Numbered from the stretch's first letter, positions 40,506 to 49,588 are shown. The stretch: DNA of 64,000 nucleotides from Mesorhizobium sp. M1E.F.Ca.ET.045.02.1.1 (GCF_003952485.1 NZ_CP034447.1:6462501-6526500); one strand, 5' to 3'. The notes: a model not told the origin generated them from the sequence alone. Numbers and translations are program-made.

Positions 40506-42389
40506 CTAGCTCACCTCCGACGTCCTCCGCCGCACGATCACACCCAGCTCGTCGCTCTCGCGGGCGATTCGCAGCCGCTCCTCGGCTTCGGTCGCTTCGC
40601 GCTGGCGGTCCCACATCGAGGCGTAGAGGCCGTGCTTGGCGAGCAGCGCGGCATGGGTGCCTCGCTCGGCGATCTGGCCGTCCTTGAGCACGATGATCTC
40701 GTCGGCCGAGATCACCGTCGACAGCCGGTGCGCGATGACGATGGTGGTGCGGCCCTTGCTGACGAGGTCGAGCGCCGCCTGGATCTCCTGCTCGGTCTGG
40801 GTGTCCAGGGCCGAGGTCGCCTCGTCGAGCATCAGGATCGGCGGCGCCTTGAGGATGGTGCGGGCGATCGCGACGCGCTGCTTCTCGCCGCCCGACAGCT
40901 TCAGCCCGCGCTCGCCGACCATCGAGCGGTAGCCCTCGGGCAGCTTGGCGATGAATGGGCCGATCTGGGCGAGCTCGGCCGCCTTGCGCACCTCCTCCTC
41001 GCCGGCGCCGACGCGGCCGTAGCGAATGTTGTAGGCGATGGTGTCGTTGAACAGCACCGTATCCTGCGGCACCATGCCGAGCACGGCGCGCAGGCTCTCC
41101 TGCGTCACGTCGCGGATGTCCTGGCCGTCGATCAGCACCTGGCCGCCCTGCACGTCGTAGAAGCGGAACAGCAGCCTGGAGATGGTCGACTTGCCGGCGC
41201 CGGAGGGGCCGACGATGGCGACGGTCTTGCCGGCCGGCACCTCGAAGGAGACGCCCTTCAGTATCTTGCGGTTGGGATCGTAGGAGAAATGAACGTCGCG
41301 GAACTCGACCTTGCCGGCGCCGACCTTCAGCGGCTTTGCATCCGGCTTGTCGACGATCTCCTGGGGCACGTCGAGCAGGTCGAACATGTGCTCGATATCG
41401 GTCAACCCCTGGCGGATTTCGCGATAAATGAAGCCGATGAAGTTGAGCGGCACCGATAGCTGCATCAGCATGGCGTTGATGAAGACGAAATCGCCGACCG
41501 ACTGCGTCCCCGCCTGCACCTCAAGCGCCGACATGCACATGACGATGACGGTGCCGAGGCCGAAGATGAAGCCCTGGCCGAAATTCAGCCAACCGAGCGA
41601 GGTCCAGGTTTTCGTCGCGGCGATCTCGTAGCGGGCCATCGAGCGGTCGAAGCGCTCGGCCTCCATGCGCTCGTTGGTGAAATATTTGACCGTCTCGAAG
41701 TTGAGCAGCGAGTCGATTGCCTTGGTGTTGGCGTCGGTGTCGCTGTCGTTCATGTCGCGGCGGATCGAGATGCGCCAGTCGCTCGCCTTGACCGTGAACC
41801 AGACATAGATCCACACGGTCACCGCCACCACGCCCACGTATTTCCAGCCATAGGTGTAGGCGAAGATGCCGGCGGTCAGCGCGAATTCGAGGATGGTCGG
41901 CGCCGTGTTCAGCATGATGAAGCGCACGATCGTCTCGATGCCCTTGGTGCCGCGTTCGATGATGCGCGACAGGCCGCCGGTGCGGCGCTCGAGATGGAAG
42001 CGCAACGAGAGCTGGTGCATGTGGACGAAGGTGCGGAAGGCAAGCTGGCGCACCGCATACTGGCCGACGCGGGCAAACAGCGCGTCGCGCAACTGGTTGA
42101 AGCCGAGCTGCACCAGCCTCAGCACGTTGTAGGCGACGACCAGCATCACCGGCGCGAGCATGAAGGCGGGCAGCGGCGGCGGCGTCTTCGAGCCGTGAGC
42201 CAGCGCATCGGTCGCCCATTTGAAGAAATAGGGGCCGGCGACCAGCGTCAGCTTGGCGACGACCAGCAGCAGCGTCGCCCAAGTGACGCGGGCCCTTAGG
42301 TCGGCGCGGTCGGCCGGCCACATATAGGGCCACAGGTTGCGCAAGGTCGCGAGAGTGCCGGCTTCGGCGGATACGGTCTTTTCGGCCAC
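40506..42389 (-). CDS. Atm1-like ABC exporter (membrane and ATPase domains fused)
   Basis: A 627-residue half-transporter. Six membrane helices (residues ~30-330) precede the nucleotide-binding domain with Walker A GPSGAGKSTI, signature LSGGEKQRVAIAR and Walker B ILMLDEATS. Sequence features such as YMWPADRADLRARVTWATLL and RAGTQSVGDFVFINA-like helices place it in the ABCB7/Atm1 group, which exports glutathione-linked or iron-sulfur-related compounds and heavy-metal conjugates. It lies 26 bases behind an ArsR gene, suggesting metal-responsive control. Confidence 0.88.
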   Translation of the reverse strand: MAEKTVSAEAGTLATLRNLWPYMWPADRADLRARVTWATLLLVVAKLTLVAGPYFFKWATDALAHGSKTPPPLPAFMLAPVMLVVAYNVLRLVQLGFNQLRDALFARVGQYAVRQLAFRTFVHMHQLSLRFHLERRTGGLSRIIERGTKGIETIVRFIMLNTAPTILEFALTAGIFAYTYGWKYVGVVAVTVWIYVWFTVKASDWRISIRRDMNDSDTDANTKAIDSLLNFETVKYFTNERMEAERFDRSMARYEIAATKTWTSLGWLNFGQGFIFGLGTVIVMCMSALEVQAGTQSVGDFVFINAMLMQLSVPLNFIGFIYREIRQGLTDIEHMFDLLDVPQEIVDKPDAKPLKVGAGKVEFRDVHFSYDPNRKILKGVSFEVPAGKTVAIVGPSGAGKSTISRLLFRFYDVQGGQVLIDGQDIRDVTQESLRAVLGMVPQDTVLFNDTIAYNIRYGRVGAGEEEVRKAAELAQIGPFIAKLPEGYRSMVGERGLKLSGGEKQRVAIARTILKAPPILMLDEATSALDTQTEQEIQAALDLVSKGRTTIVIAHRLSTVISADEIIVLKDGQIAERGTHAALLAKHGLYASMWDRQREATEAEERLRIARESDELGVIVRRRTSEVS

Positions 42390-42415
42390 TTTTCTTAGCC
42401 TTTTGGGTGAGAGGG

Positions 42416-42736
42416 TCAGCGGCTGGGTGAGCAGGCGTTGACGAGTTCACGAAGCGAGGCGGAGACGCCGGCGAGCGCCGCATGGTCGACCGCGTAGCGC
42501 GAGCGCTGACGGTCGGGCTCGAAGCGGACCAGCCCAGCCTCGACCAGGATTTTCAGATGTTGCGAAACCGTCGACTGGGCGAGATCGAGATGGTCGACCA
42601 CTTCGCGGCATGAGCAACAGCGGCTGGCGGAGAGGTGCTTCAGGATCTCGATGCGTGCCGGATGCGAGAGTGCGGCAAACGTCGCGGCGACGGCGCGGCT
42701 GTCGGGGGCGTGGGGTTCGGATGGGGATTCGATCAT
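42416..42736 (-). CDS. ArsR family transcriptional regulator
   Basis: A 106-residue winged-helix repressor: ALSHPARIEILKHLSASRCC, SCREVVDHLDLAQSTVSQHL, KILVEAGLVRFEPDRQRSRY. The cysteine trio CCSC at the start of helix 4 is a plausible metal- or redox-sensing site, though the classical CxCxxC order of ArsR is not exact. Same strand and directly upstream of the ABC exporter, so probably autoregulated and controlling it. Confidence 0.88.
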   Translation of the reverse strand: MIESPSEPHAPDSRAVAATFAALSHPARIEILKHLSASRCCSCREVVDHLDLAQSTVSQHLKILVEAGLVRFEPDRQRSRYAVDHAALAGVSASLRELVNACSPSR

Positions 42737-42796
42737 CGTCCATCGGCGATAGACGATGAAGGATGAGAGGGCAAGCTAGGCTGGTGGGTAGCACCG

Positions 42797-42949
42797 GTAA
42801 TTTCCCCCTTGAGGGGGGAGATGTCGCCGAAGGCGACAGAGGGGGTCGTCTCACATAGATCGCCGAGGTCGTCGCAGGGGATGCCGGCGCTCGACGCGCG
42901 AGGAGCCCCTCTGGTCGCCGGCCATCTCCCCCTCGAGGGGGGAGATTAC
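42797..42949. repeat. Paired palindromic element R8 (arm type B)
   Basis: Left arm TAATTTCCCCCTTGAGGGGG with GTCGCCGAAGGCGAC; right arm GAGCCCCTCTGGTCGCCGGC ending GGGGAGATTA. Spacer begins GTCGTCTCACATAGA. Lies between ArsR and LysM genes. Confidence 0.8.
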
Positions 42950-42970
42950 GCGCTCGTGCGCCGGCGCTCC

Positions 42971-44476
42971 CTACTCCGTCTTCGGCGGCGTGGTCATCTG
43001 GTCGCCCATCGCCTTCATGTCGGCCGGCTCGCCTTCCTTCGACTTGCCGGGCACCTTGAAGACCTGGCCGGGCCAGATGCGGTCGGGGTCGCGGATCTGG
43101 TCCTGGTTGGCGAGATAGATGGTCGAGAAGCGAGTGCCATGGCCGTAGACGCGGCGCGAGATGCGCCAGAGCGTGTCGTTGCGGCGGATGATGACGGAAC
43201 CGTCGGCATGCTCGAGCTTCGGTGCCACGGTTTCGGCAACGCCGGCTGACGGCGTCGCTTCCGCGGCCTTGGCCGGAGCCTCGGCGGCCGGGGCGGTCGT
43301 GGCGGGTTTCGTTGCGGCGGATGCCGGCGCCTCGGCCGCAGGCTTGGCCTCAGCGGGTTTCGCCTCGCCGGGCTTGGCCTCGTTCGGCGCAACGGCCGCA
43401 ATCGACTCGCCGGGCTCACGCTCGAACGGCACGGCCGCGCGGGCGACGACCTTCGCGCCGTCGTCGGCAAGGCCATCGACATGGATGGTGTAGCTGCCGA
43501 CCGGGATGTCGCGCTTGGCTTCGATCAGGAAATGCCCGTCGGGCGAGGTCTGCGCTTCTCCGAGCAGCATATCGTCGGCATAGGCGCGCACCTTGCGGCC
43601 GGGATCGGCCGTGCCGGCGACGAAAATCTTGCTGCCGTCGATCTCGACCGCCTCGACGGCGATCTTAGGTTCGCCGGCGGCGGGCGCCGGCGTTGCGGGG
43701 GCGGAAGCCTGATCGGCAGCGGCTGGGGCAGTCGCGGCCGGCGCCGACGCGGCTGGCGCCTGAGCGGCAGTCTGATCCGTGGCGGCAGGCGCTGCGGGCT
43801 TGGCTTGCGGCTGCGGAACGGTGAGCAGCTCGGACGGCTTGCCCGGCTCCTCGACCATCGCCAGCACCTGGCCGGTCGGGCTCTGCGGCACCGAGACGAC
43901 GGCGGTCTGCGCCGAGGCGACGGCAACGCCGCCGGCGGTGGCGCGCAGCGTGATCGTGTAGTCGCCCGGCTTCAGCGGGTCGTCGAGCACGATAGCGAAG
44001 GCGCCGTCGGGGCCGGCATCGGTCGAGCCGAGCACCGCCCCACCGTTCAGGATCTCGACCCTGGCATTGGGCGCGGCACTGCCGGCGACGACGATCGAGC
44101 CATTGCCTTCGACGCGCACGACATCGAAGGTCGGCAATGTCGGACCGGCAGCGGGCGCCTGAGCGGCCGGTGCGGATGCCGCCGGAGCCGTCGTGTTGTC
44201 CGCCGGCGCCATCGCGTTGTTGGCGGGTGCCATCTTGTTGGCCGGAGCCATCGTATTGTCGGTGCTGGCCGGAGCCTGCGTCTGCGGCAGGCGCGCCTCG
44301 GTGGAGGTGCTGTTGGATTCAGCCGGCTTCGTGCCCGCCTGCGGAAGTGCCGCGACGTCTGCCGGTTTCTGGTCGTTGATGTAAGGGCCGAGCGCGCCCG
44401 ACCCGTAGGCGACCGCCGCGACGACGGCAAGGCCGCCCGCCGCGAACAAAAACGCCTTTGAAGCACTGATAGCCAT
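42971..44476 (-). CDS. LysM domain protein with Ala/Pro-rich linkers
   Basis: A 501-residue protein. An N-terminal membrane helix (AFLFAAGGLAVVAAVAYGSG) is followed by long Ala/Pro/Glu-rich linkers and two bacterial Ig-like segments (VEGNGSIVVAGSAAPNARVE; VEIDGSKIFVAGTADPGRKV). It ends in a LysM domain (SVIIRRNDTLWRISRRVYGH then FSTIYLANQDQIRDPDRIWP) that binds peptidoglycan. ATG 44476 is used. A periplasmic, cell-wall-attached protein; the linker is probably disordered. Confidence 0.82.
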   Translation of the reverse strand: MAISASKAFLFAAGGLAVVAAVAYGSGALGPYINDQKPADVAALPQAGTKPAESNSTSTEARLPQTQAPASTDNTMAPANKMAPANNAMAPADNTTAPAASAPAAQAPAAGPTLPTFDVVRVEGNGSIVVAGSAAPNARVEILNGGAVLGSTDAGPDGAFAIVLDDPLKPGDYTITLRATAGGVAVASAQTAVVSVPQSPTGQVLAMVEEPGKPSELLTVPQPQAKPAAPAATDQTAAQAPAASAPAATAPAAADQASAPATPAPAAGEPKIAVEAVEIDGSKIFVAGTADPGRKVRAYADDMLLGEAQTSPDGHFLIEAKRDIPVGSYTIHVDGLADDGAKVVARAAVPFEREPGESIAAVAPNEAKPGEAKPAEAKPAAEAPASAATKPATTAPAAEAPAKAAEATPSAGVAETVAPKLEHADGSVIIRRNDTLWRISRRVYGHGTRFSTIYLANQDQIRDPDRIWPGQVFKVPGKSKEGEPADMKAMGDQMTTPPKTE

Positions 44477-44594
44477 AATCTTTTCTGCCCCCTTAGCCAC
44501 CTAACGCCGGTCTAGCGTGTTTTATCAAGTGCTACAAGAAAAAGCCCCTCCATGGGCTTGACCACGCCGACCGTCCCCATCACCAATCATCGCC

Positions 44595-45206
44595 ATGAAC
44601 ACGATTCGATCCGTCTGCGTCTATTGCGGTTCGTCTCCGGGCCGCGACGAGGCTTATGTCAAGGCCGGCCACCTGCTCGGCCGCTCGCTGGCGAAATCCG
44701 GCCTGCGCCTGATCTATGGCGGCGGCACCAAGGGGATCATGGGCGCCGTCGCCGACGGGGCGCTGAAAGCCGGCGGCAAGGTGACCGGCATCATCCCGCG
44801 CTTCCTGATCAACAGGGAGGCGACGGAAACCGCTCTCGACAAGCTCGACGAGCTTTTGATCACCGACAACATGCACGAGCGCAAGCATAGGATGTTCGAA
44901 AAATCCGACGCCTTTGTGGCGCTGCCGGGCGGCATCGGCACGGTCGAGGAGATTGTCGAAATCATGACCTGGGCGCAGCTCGGCCACCACCGCAAGCCGA
45001 TCGTCTTCGCCAATGTCAAAGGCTTCTGGGACCCGATGCTTTCGCTGATCGAGCACATGGCGGAGGAAGGCTTCATCCACACCGCGCATCGGGTGAAGCC
45101 GCTGGTGGTCAACGACCCTGAGGCCATCGTCGCCGCCATCATGGTGGCGGGTTCGTCGGTCGACGCGCCGACGGAAGGCGTGCAGGCGGTGATAGACAAG
45201 ATGTAG
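44595..45206 (+). CDS. LOG family protein (cytokinin riboside phosphoribohydrolase-like)
   Basis: A 203-residue TIGR00730 family protein. The signature PGGIGTVEEI and the RKHRMF segment that bind nucleotide are present, with a Rossmann-like start (VCVYCGSSPGRDEAYVKAG). Homologues hydrolyse nucleoside monophosphates, including cytokinin nucleotides. Convergent with a LysR gene and ending in a shared terminator (45203-45254). Confidence 0.88.
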   Translation: MNTIRSVCVYCGSSPGRDEAYVKAGHLLGRSLAKSGLRLIYGGGTKGIMGAVADGALKAGGKVTGIIPRFLINREATETALDKLDELLITDNMHERKHRMFEKSDAFVALPGGIGTVEEIVEIMTWAQLGHHRKPIVFANVKGFWDPMLSLIEHMAEEGFIHTAHRVKPLVVNDPEAIVAAIMVAGSSVDAPTEGVQAVIDKM

Positions 45207-45254
45207 GCAGTAGGATTGGGCAGTGGGCAATAGAGACACAGCCCTACTGCCTAC
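45203..45254. terminator. Bidirectional terminator between LOG and LysR genes
   Basis: GTAGGCAGTAGG (45203-45214) and CCTACTGCCTAC (45243-45254) are perfect 12-bp inverted arms with a 28-base loop. The arms include the stop codons of both convergent genes. Confidence 0.6.
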
Positions 45255-46134
45255 TGCTTAATGCCCTCCTCAAATCCGCAACCACCGCCCTCCGGTCATT
45301 CCGCCGCCAGGCGAGATGGATCTCAACGCTGCGCTTGAACCAGGGCAGGTCGCGGAAGACGATGCCGGCTGGCGCCGCGTCGCGCAGGCTTTCCTGCACG
45401 GTGGCGAGGCCAAGGCCGGCGCTGACCAGGCCGAGCGAGGTCAACGGGTCGGCCGTCTCATAGGCGATCTCGGGTACGAAGCCGGCCTCGATGCAGGCCG
45501 CCAGGAACTGGGCGCGGTTGGTGTCGTCCGGCTGGCGCACGACGGTGATCCAGACGCGGCCGTCGAGATGGCCGGGCCGGATGTCGGCGACACCGGCAAG
45601 CGGATCGCCCTCGGGTATCGCCAGAACCAGCGGCTCGCGACGCACCAGCATGCTCTCGATATCCGGGTCGCCCTTCGGCGCCGGGGCATAGACGAAGCCA
45701 AGGTCGAGCGCTCGGCTTCGCAGATCCTCGAATTGCGCCGCCGTGCGGCGGCTCTTCAATTGTAGATGGAAATCCGGCCGCTCGCGGCGGAATTCGCGCA
45801 GCATGTCGGCGACCAGCCCGGCATGCACCGCGCCTTCGACATAGCCGATGGCGAGGCTGCCGGCGGCGCCGCTGGCAAGGTTGCGGCCGAGCTCTTCCAG
45901 CCGGGCGGCGTTGGCAAGCAGCGCACGCGCTTCGGCGAGGAACGCCCTGCCCTCGGCGTTGAGATGGACACGCTGCCTGGCGCGCTCGAACAGCGCCACG
46001 CCGAGCTGCTCCTCGAGCTGCATGATTTGGCGGCTCAAAGGTGACTGCGAGATGTGCAGCTGCTCGGCGGCGCGGCCGACATTGCCGGCCTCGGCGACGG
46101 CGACGAAATACCTTATTTGGCGCAGGTCGAGCAT
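45244..46134 (-). CDS. LysR family transcriptional regulator
   Basis: A 296-residue regulator. The HTH is typical (RYFVAVAEAGNVGRAAEQLH then ISQSPLSRQIMQLEEQLGVA) and resembles the CatR/BenM-like group that controls aromatic catabolism. Divergent from the muconolactone-isomerase-like gene, which is the likely target. C-terminal effector domain intact. Confidence 0.88.
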   Translation of the reverse strand: MLDLRQIRYFVAVAEAGNVGRAAEQLHISQSPLSRQIMQLEEQLGVALFERARQRVHLNAEGRAFLAEARALLANAARLEELGRNLASGAAGSLAIGYVEGAVHAGLVADMLREFRRERPDFHLQLKSRRTAAQFEDLRSRALDLGFVYAPAPKGDPDIESMLVRREPLVLAIPEGDPLAGVADIRPGHLDGRVWITVVRQPDDTNRAQFLAACIEAGFVPEIAYETADPLTSLGLVSAGLGLATVQESLRDAAPAGIVFRDLPWFKRSVEIHLAWRRNDRRAVVADLRRALSSRQ

Positions 46135-46250
46135 TTGTTGCTCCGATAGCTCAAGTCCTTCTAGATCTGAACTTTATCCTAATCAGTCTTGGACAGTCTG
46201 ACCATATGGCGCGATACCTCCCGCATCAACAGGCCACAAAGGAGACCGCC

Positions 46251-46541
46251 ATGCAGTTCTTTGCCCTTCTCACCCGCAACACCCAGAAGTTCAGCGACGC
46301 CGATTTCGCGCCGCTGCTGCCACCCGAGTCCGAGCAGCGCAAGACCCTCTATGCGCAAGGCGCCGTGCGCCAGATCTGGAACCGCGGCGACATCCCCGGC
46401 AGCGGCATGATGTTCGAGGCGGCGGACGAGAAGGAGGTGCGCGGCCATCTCGCCACGCTGCCGCTGATCGAGGCCGGCATGATGGACATCGCGGCGATCG
46501 TGCCGCTCAACCCCTATCCTGGCTTCGGTCCGAAGCGCTGA
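46251..46541 (+). CDS. Muconolactone delta-isomerase family protein
   Basis: A 96-residue dimeric ferredoxin-like protein (MQFFALLTRNTQKFSDADFA then EVRGHLATLPLIEAGMMDIA). It matches the muconolactone isomerase/YciI-like family in size and end-motif PLNPYPGFG, but the catabolic neighbours of catC are absent. AAGGAG lies upstream of ATG 46251. Likely regulated by the divergent LysR. Confidence 0.75.
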   Translation: MQFFALLTRNTQKFSDADFAPLLPPESEQRKTLYAQGAVRQIWNRGDIPGSGMMFEAADEKEVRGHLATLPLIEAGMMDIAAIVPLNPYPGFGPKR

Positions 46542-46557
46542 GACCGGGGCGCAGATC

Positions 46558-46583
46558 GGTGCTGCCGCTCCCCCGGCAGCACC
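46558..46583 (+). terminator. Strong hairpin after the isomerase-like gene
   Basis: GGTGCTGCCG (46558-46567) and CGGCAGCACC (46574-46583): 10-bp perfect stem, 6-base loop, no T-run. Confidence 0.5.
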
Positions 46584-46594
46584 TACGATCGACC

Positions 46595-46825
46595 GAAAAT
46601 GCGACGGAAAATGCCACCCCGCGACGCATCGATGTGGCGCTCCGGCAGAGGGCGGGCGAGCACGTAAGCAACTGCGAGACGATGAGGCCGCCGACGATCG
46701 CGACGCCGAGCGGCTGGCGCAGTTCCGCCCGGTGCCGGTCTCGAGCGCCAGTGGCAGCGCGCCGAGCAGGGCCGCGAAGGTCGCATCATGATCGGCCGGA
46801 AGCGCTGGATGCTCGCCTTGTGGAT
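46595..46825 (-). pseudogene. Remnant of an RND multidrug efflux permease C-terminus
   Basis: Reading the minus strand in changing frames gives KASIQRFRPIMM, then TFAALLGALPLALETGTG, then AELRQPLGVAIVGGLIVSQ. This is the conserved end of AcrB/MexB-type pumps (FRPILMT ... LGALPLALGTGTG ... LRRPLGIAIVGGLIVSQLLT). At least two frameshifts separate the pieces and no start is present. It is a dead leftover lying between the isomerase-like gene and the GntR gene. Confidence 0.7.
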
Positions 46826-46874
46826 TGCTACGCGGACAACCCTTCCTGGCGCTCGGAGCGAACGCCCCGCACGA

Positions 46875-47603
46875 CTAGGACGCGCCCGTCAATTCCACCG
46901 CGCTGCGGACTCGGGCCAGCACCTCGCTCAGCATTTCGTGCATGGCTTGGCGCGCCATGGCGGCATCGCCCGCCTCGATCGCCCTCAGCACCTTTCCATG
47001 AGCGTGGAGATCGCCCACCGGGTGACCGAAGAGCGCATTGGTGGTCGGCACGCTGTATTGCAGCGCCGTGTGGATCAATGCCGATAGCGGCAGGAAGAAG
47101 CGGTTGCCGGTGGCCGCCAGCACCGCCTCGTGGAAGGCGGCGTCCGACGACACCGGATCGCCCTGGCCGGAGGACGCCGCCCGCATCGCCTCGAAGGCCT
47201 CGCGGATGGCGGCGATCTCGTTGGTGTCATTCCGGCTCGCGGCCAGGGCCGCCGCCTCGCACTCGAAGGCGAGGCGCACTTCCAGCAGTTCGATGATGAA
47301 ATGGCGCGGCGTAGCGCTCTCGCGCAGCCAGCCCAGCACCGACGGGTCCAAGAAATTCCAGTCCTTCATCGGCCGGATGCGCGATCCGCGGCGCGGCCTT
47401 GTGAGCAGCAGGCCCTTGGCCGACAGGATCTTCACCGCCTCACGCGCTGCGCTTCGGCTGGCCCCGAAGCGGACGCAGACCTCCTCCTCGCCAAGCAGCG
47501 TGGCGCCGGGTGGAAAGAGCCCGCCGAGAATCTCGCGGCCGAGAATGTTGGTTATCTCATCGGTCACCGACGAGGTTTGATTGCCTGCCAAGTCCCGGCC
47601 CAT
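46875..47603 (-). CDS. FadR/GntR family regulator with FCD domain
   Basis: A 242-residue regulator. N-terminal GntR winged HTH (GREILGGLFPPGATLLGEEE, SRSAAREAVKILSAKGLLLT) and C-terminal FCD domain with metal-ligand histidines (DAAFHEAVLAATGN; HGKVLRAIEAGD). It is divergent from the idonate/gluconate dehydrogenase genes with a palindrome at 47669-47684 between them, so it most likely represses that sugar-acid pathway until its ligand is present. Confidence 0.88.
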   Translation of the reverse strand: MGRDLAGNQTSSVTDEITNILGREILGGLFPPGATLLGEEEVCVRFGASRSAAREAVKILSAKGLLLTRPRRGSRIRPMKDWNFLDPSVLGWLRESATPRHFIIELLEVRLAFECEAAALAASRNDTNEIAAIREAFEAMRAASSGQGDPVSSDAAFHEAVLAATGNRFFLPLSALIHTALQYSVPTTNALFGHPVGDLHAHGKVLRAIEAGDAAMARQAMHEMLSEVLARVRSAVELTGAS

Positions 47604-47668
47604 GAATCCGCACGCCAGCGTTGAAACGGTCAGGGTTGATAGCTCAGCGGGGTTATGCTGTCCATATC

Positions 47669-47684
47669 ATCTGATTTGTCAGAT
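47669..47684. promoter_or_regulatory. GntR operator candidate
   Basis: ATCTGA-TTTG-TCAGAT, a perfect palindrome with 6-bp arms and a 4-base centre, in the divergent region between the GntR gene and the dehydrogenase operon. Confidence 0.6.
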
Positions 47685-47778
47685 AAATGTGGTTGAAGCC
47701 TGCCCGGCTTTCCTGCTAGCTGTGGCAGCGAAAATTCGGGCGAAGCAGCGGAGAGCCGGTTTGTCGCCAACAGCCTCG

Positions 47779-48810
47779 ATGCGCGTCGTGGTGCTGCGTC
47801 AGCCGCTCGATCTCCATGTCGAGGAGCGCGCCACCCCCTCGCCCGGTGCCGGCGAAGTGCTGGTGCGTATCGAGCGCGGCGGCATCTGCGGCTCGGACCT
47901 GCACTATTTCCGCCATGGCGGATTCGGCACCGTGCGCATGAAGGAGCCGATGATCCTCGGCCACGAGATCGCCGGTCGGGTCGAGGCGCTGGGCGCCGGC
48001 GTTTCGGGCCCGGCCGTCGGCACGGCTGTCGCGGTCAATCCCGCCAACTCTTGCGGAGCCTGCGCCTTCTGCCGCGCCGGCCAGCCGATCCACTGCCTCG
48101 ACATGCGTTTCCTGGGCTCGGCGATGCGCACGCCGCATGTGCAAGGCGGCTTTGCCGAGCATCTGATCTGCCGCGCCGAAAATGCCGTGCCACTCACGAA
48201 GGGCTCCAACCCTTCCGCCGGCGCCTTCGCCGAGCCGCTTGCGGTGACGCTGCATGCGGTGGCCCAGGCGCCAGTCTATGGCAGCCGGGTGCTGATCATA
48301 GGCGCCGGCCCGATCGGCACGCTTTTGGTGCTTGCCGCGCGCTTCGCCGGCGCGCGCGAGATCGTCGTCACCGACGTCCAGGACAAGCCTCTCGACTATG
48401 CGGCGAAGGCCGGAGCCGACCGCACCATCAATGTCGCCAGGCACGCCGACGGGATGAATGTCTACGCCGCTGGCAAGGGCTATTTCGACGTCATCTTCGA
48501 GGCCGCCGGCCAGGGCGCCACGGTGGCGAGCGCCTTGCACTTCATCAAGCCGCGCGGCACGCTGGTCACCGTCGGGCAAGGCGCGACCACGGAGCTTTCG
48601 GTTTCGATGATCGTCACCAAGGAAATCGCGTTGAAGGGCAGCTTCCGCTTCGACACGGAATTCGCTCTGGCCGTCGATTTGATCGGCTCGGGCCGCATCG
48701 ACGTCGCGCCCCTGCTCAGCAACACGCTGCCGCTCGCCGAGGCCAGGAAAGCCTTCGAGCTGGCGAGCGACAAATCGCAATCGATGAAGGTGCAAATTGC
48801 ATTCGACTGA
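47779..48810 (+). CDS. L-idonate 5-dehydrogenase-like zinc alcohol dehydrogenase
   Basis: A 343-residue medium-chain zinc dehydrogenase. Catalytic zinc ligands lie in GGICGSDLHYFRHG and GHEIAGRV; the structural-zinc cysteines are CGACAFCRAGQPIHC; the NAD site is GAGPIGTLLV. It fits L-idonate 5-dehydrogenase. ATG 47779 is chosen; the open frame upstream lacks homology. Overlaps the next gene by 14 bases, together forming an idonate/gluconate oxidation pair. Confidence 0.85.
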   Translation: MRVVVLRQPLDLHVEERATPSPGAGEVLVRIERGGICGSDLHYFRHGGFGTVRMKEPMILGHEIAGRVEALGAGVSGPAVGTAVAVNPANSCGACAFCRAGQPIHCLDMRFLGSAMRTPHVQGGFAEHLICRAENAVPLTKGSNPSAGAFAEPLAVTLHAVAQAPVYGSRVLIIGAGPIGTLLVLAARFAGAREIVVTDVQDKPLDYAAKAGADRTINVARHADGMNVYAAGKGYFDVIFEAAGQGATVASALHFIKPRGTLVTVGQGATTELSVSMIVTKEIALKGSFRFDTEFALAVDLIGSGRIDVAPLLSNTLPLAEARKAFELASDKSQSMKVQIAFD

Positions 48811-49579
48811 CTATCTCGGCCGCCTGTTCGGCCTCGAGGGCAGACATGCCTTCATAACCGGCGCCAGCCGCGGGCTGGGGCTTGCCTTCGCCGAGGCGCT
48901 TGCCGGCGCCGGCGCGCGCGTCACGATCGGCGGCCGCAAGGCGGAGGAGTTGAAAGCCGCCGGCGACCGCCTACGCGGCGACGGCCACACGGTGGCGGAG
49001 GCGGTGATCGACGTGACCGACACGCAGTCGGTCGATAGCGCCATTGCGGCCACGGAAGCCGGTGCCGGCCCGATCGATATCCTGGTCAACAATGCCGGCA
49101 TCCAGCGCCGCGCGCCGCTGGAAAGTTTCAGCGACGCCGACTGGGACGCACTGATGGCGACCAATCTCGACGGCGTGTTCAAGGTGAGCCGGGCCGTGGT
49201 GAAAGGCATGATCGCGCGACGCAAGGGGTCGATCATCAATGTCTCCTCGGTGCAGAGCGTGCTTGCCCGCCCCTCGATCGCGCCCTACGCGGCGAGCAAG
49301 GGGGCAATCACCATGCTGACCAAGTCGATGGCCGGCGAATGGGGCCAGCACGGCGTGCGCGTCAACGCGATCGCGCCCGGCTATTTCAAGACCGAGCTCA
49401 ATGCCGCCCTCGTCGCCGACGAGACGTTCTCCGGCTGGCTCACCGGCCGCACGCCGATGCGGCGCTGGGGCGATGTCGAGGAACTCGCGGGCGCCGCCGT
49501 GTTCCTCGCCTCCGACGCCGCCAGCTTCGTGACGGGACAGACGCTGCTGGTGGATGGCGGGATCACGAGCGTGTTGTGA
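48797..49579 (+). CDS. Gluconate 5-dehydrogenase-like SDR oxidoreductase
   Basis: A 260-residue short-chain dehydrogenase: TGASRGLGLAFAEAL, NNAGIQRR, VSSVQSVLARPSIAPYAASK with Ser, Tyr, Lys, and a C-terminal WGDVEELAGAAVFLASDAAS. It fits the gluconate 5-dehydrogenase (IdnO) group, which interconverts gluconate and 5-ketogluconate. Coupled to the idonate dehydrogenase gene by a 14-base overlap. Confidence 0.85.
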   Translation: MHSTDYLGRLFGLEGRHAFITGASRGLGLAFAEALAGAGARVTIGGRKAEELKAAGDRLRGDGHTVAEAVIDVTDTQSVDSAIAATEAGAGPIDILVNNAGIQRRAPLESFSDADWDALMATNLDGVFKVSRAVVKGMIARRKGSIINVSSVQSVLARPSIAPYAASKGAITMLTKSMAGEWGQHGVRVNAIAPGYFKTELNAALVADETFSGWLTGRTPMRRWGDVEELAGAAVFLASDAASFVTGQTLLVDGGITSVL

Positions 49580-49588
49580 GGGCGCCGG

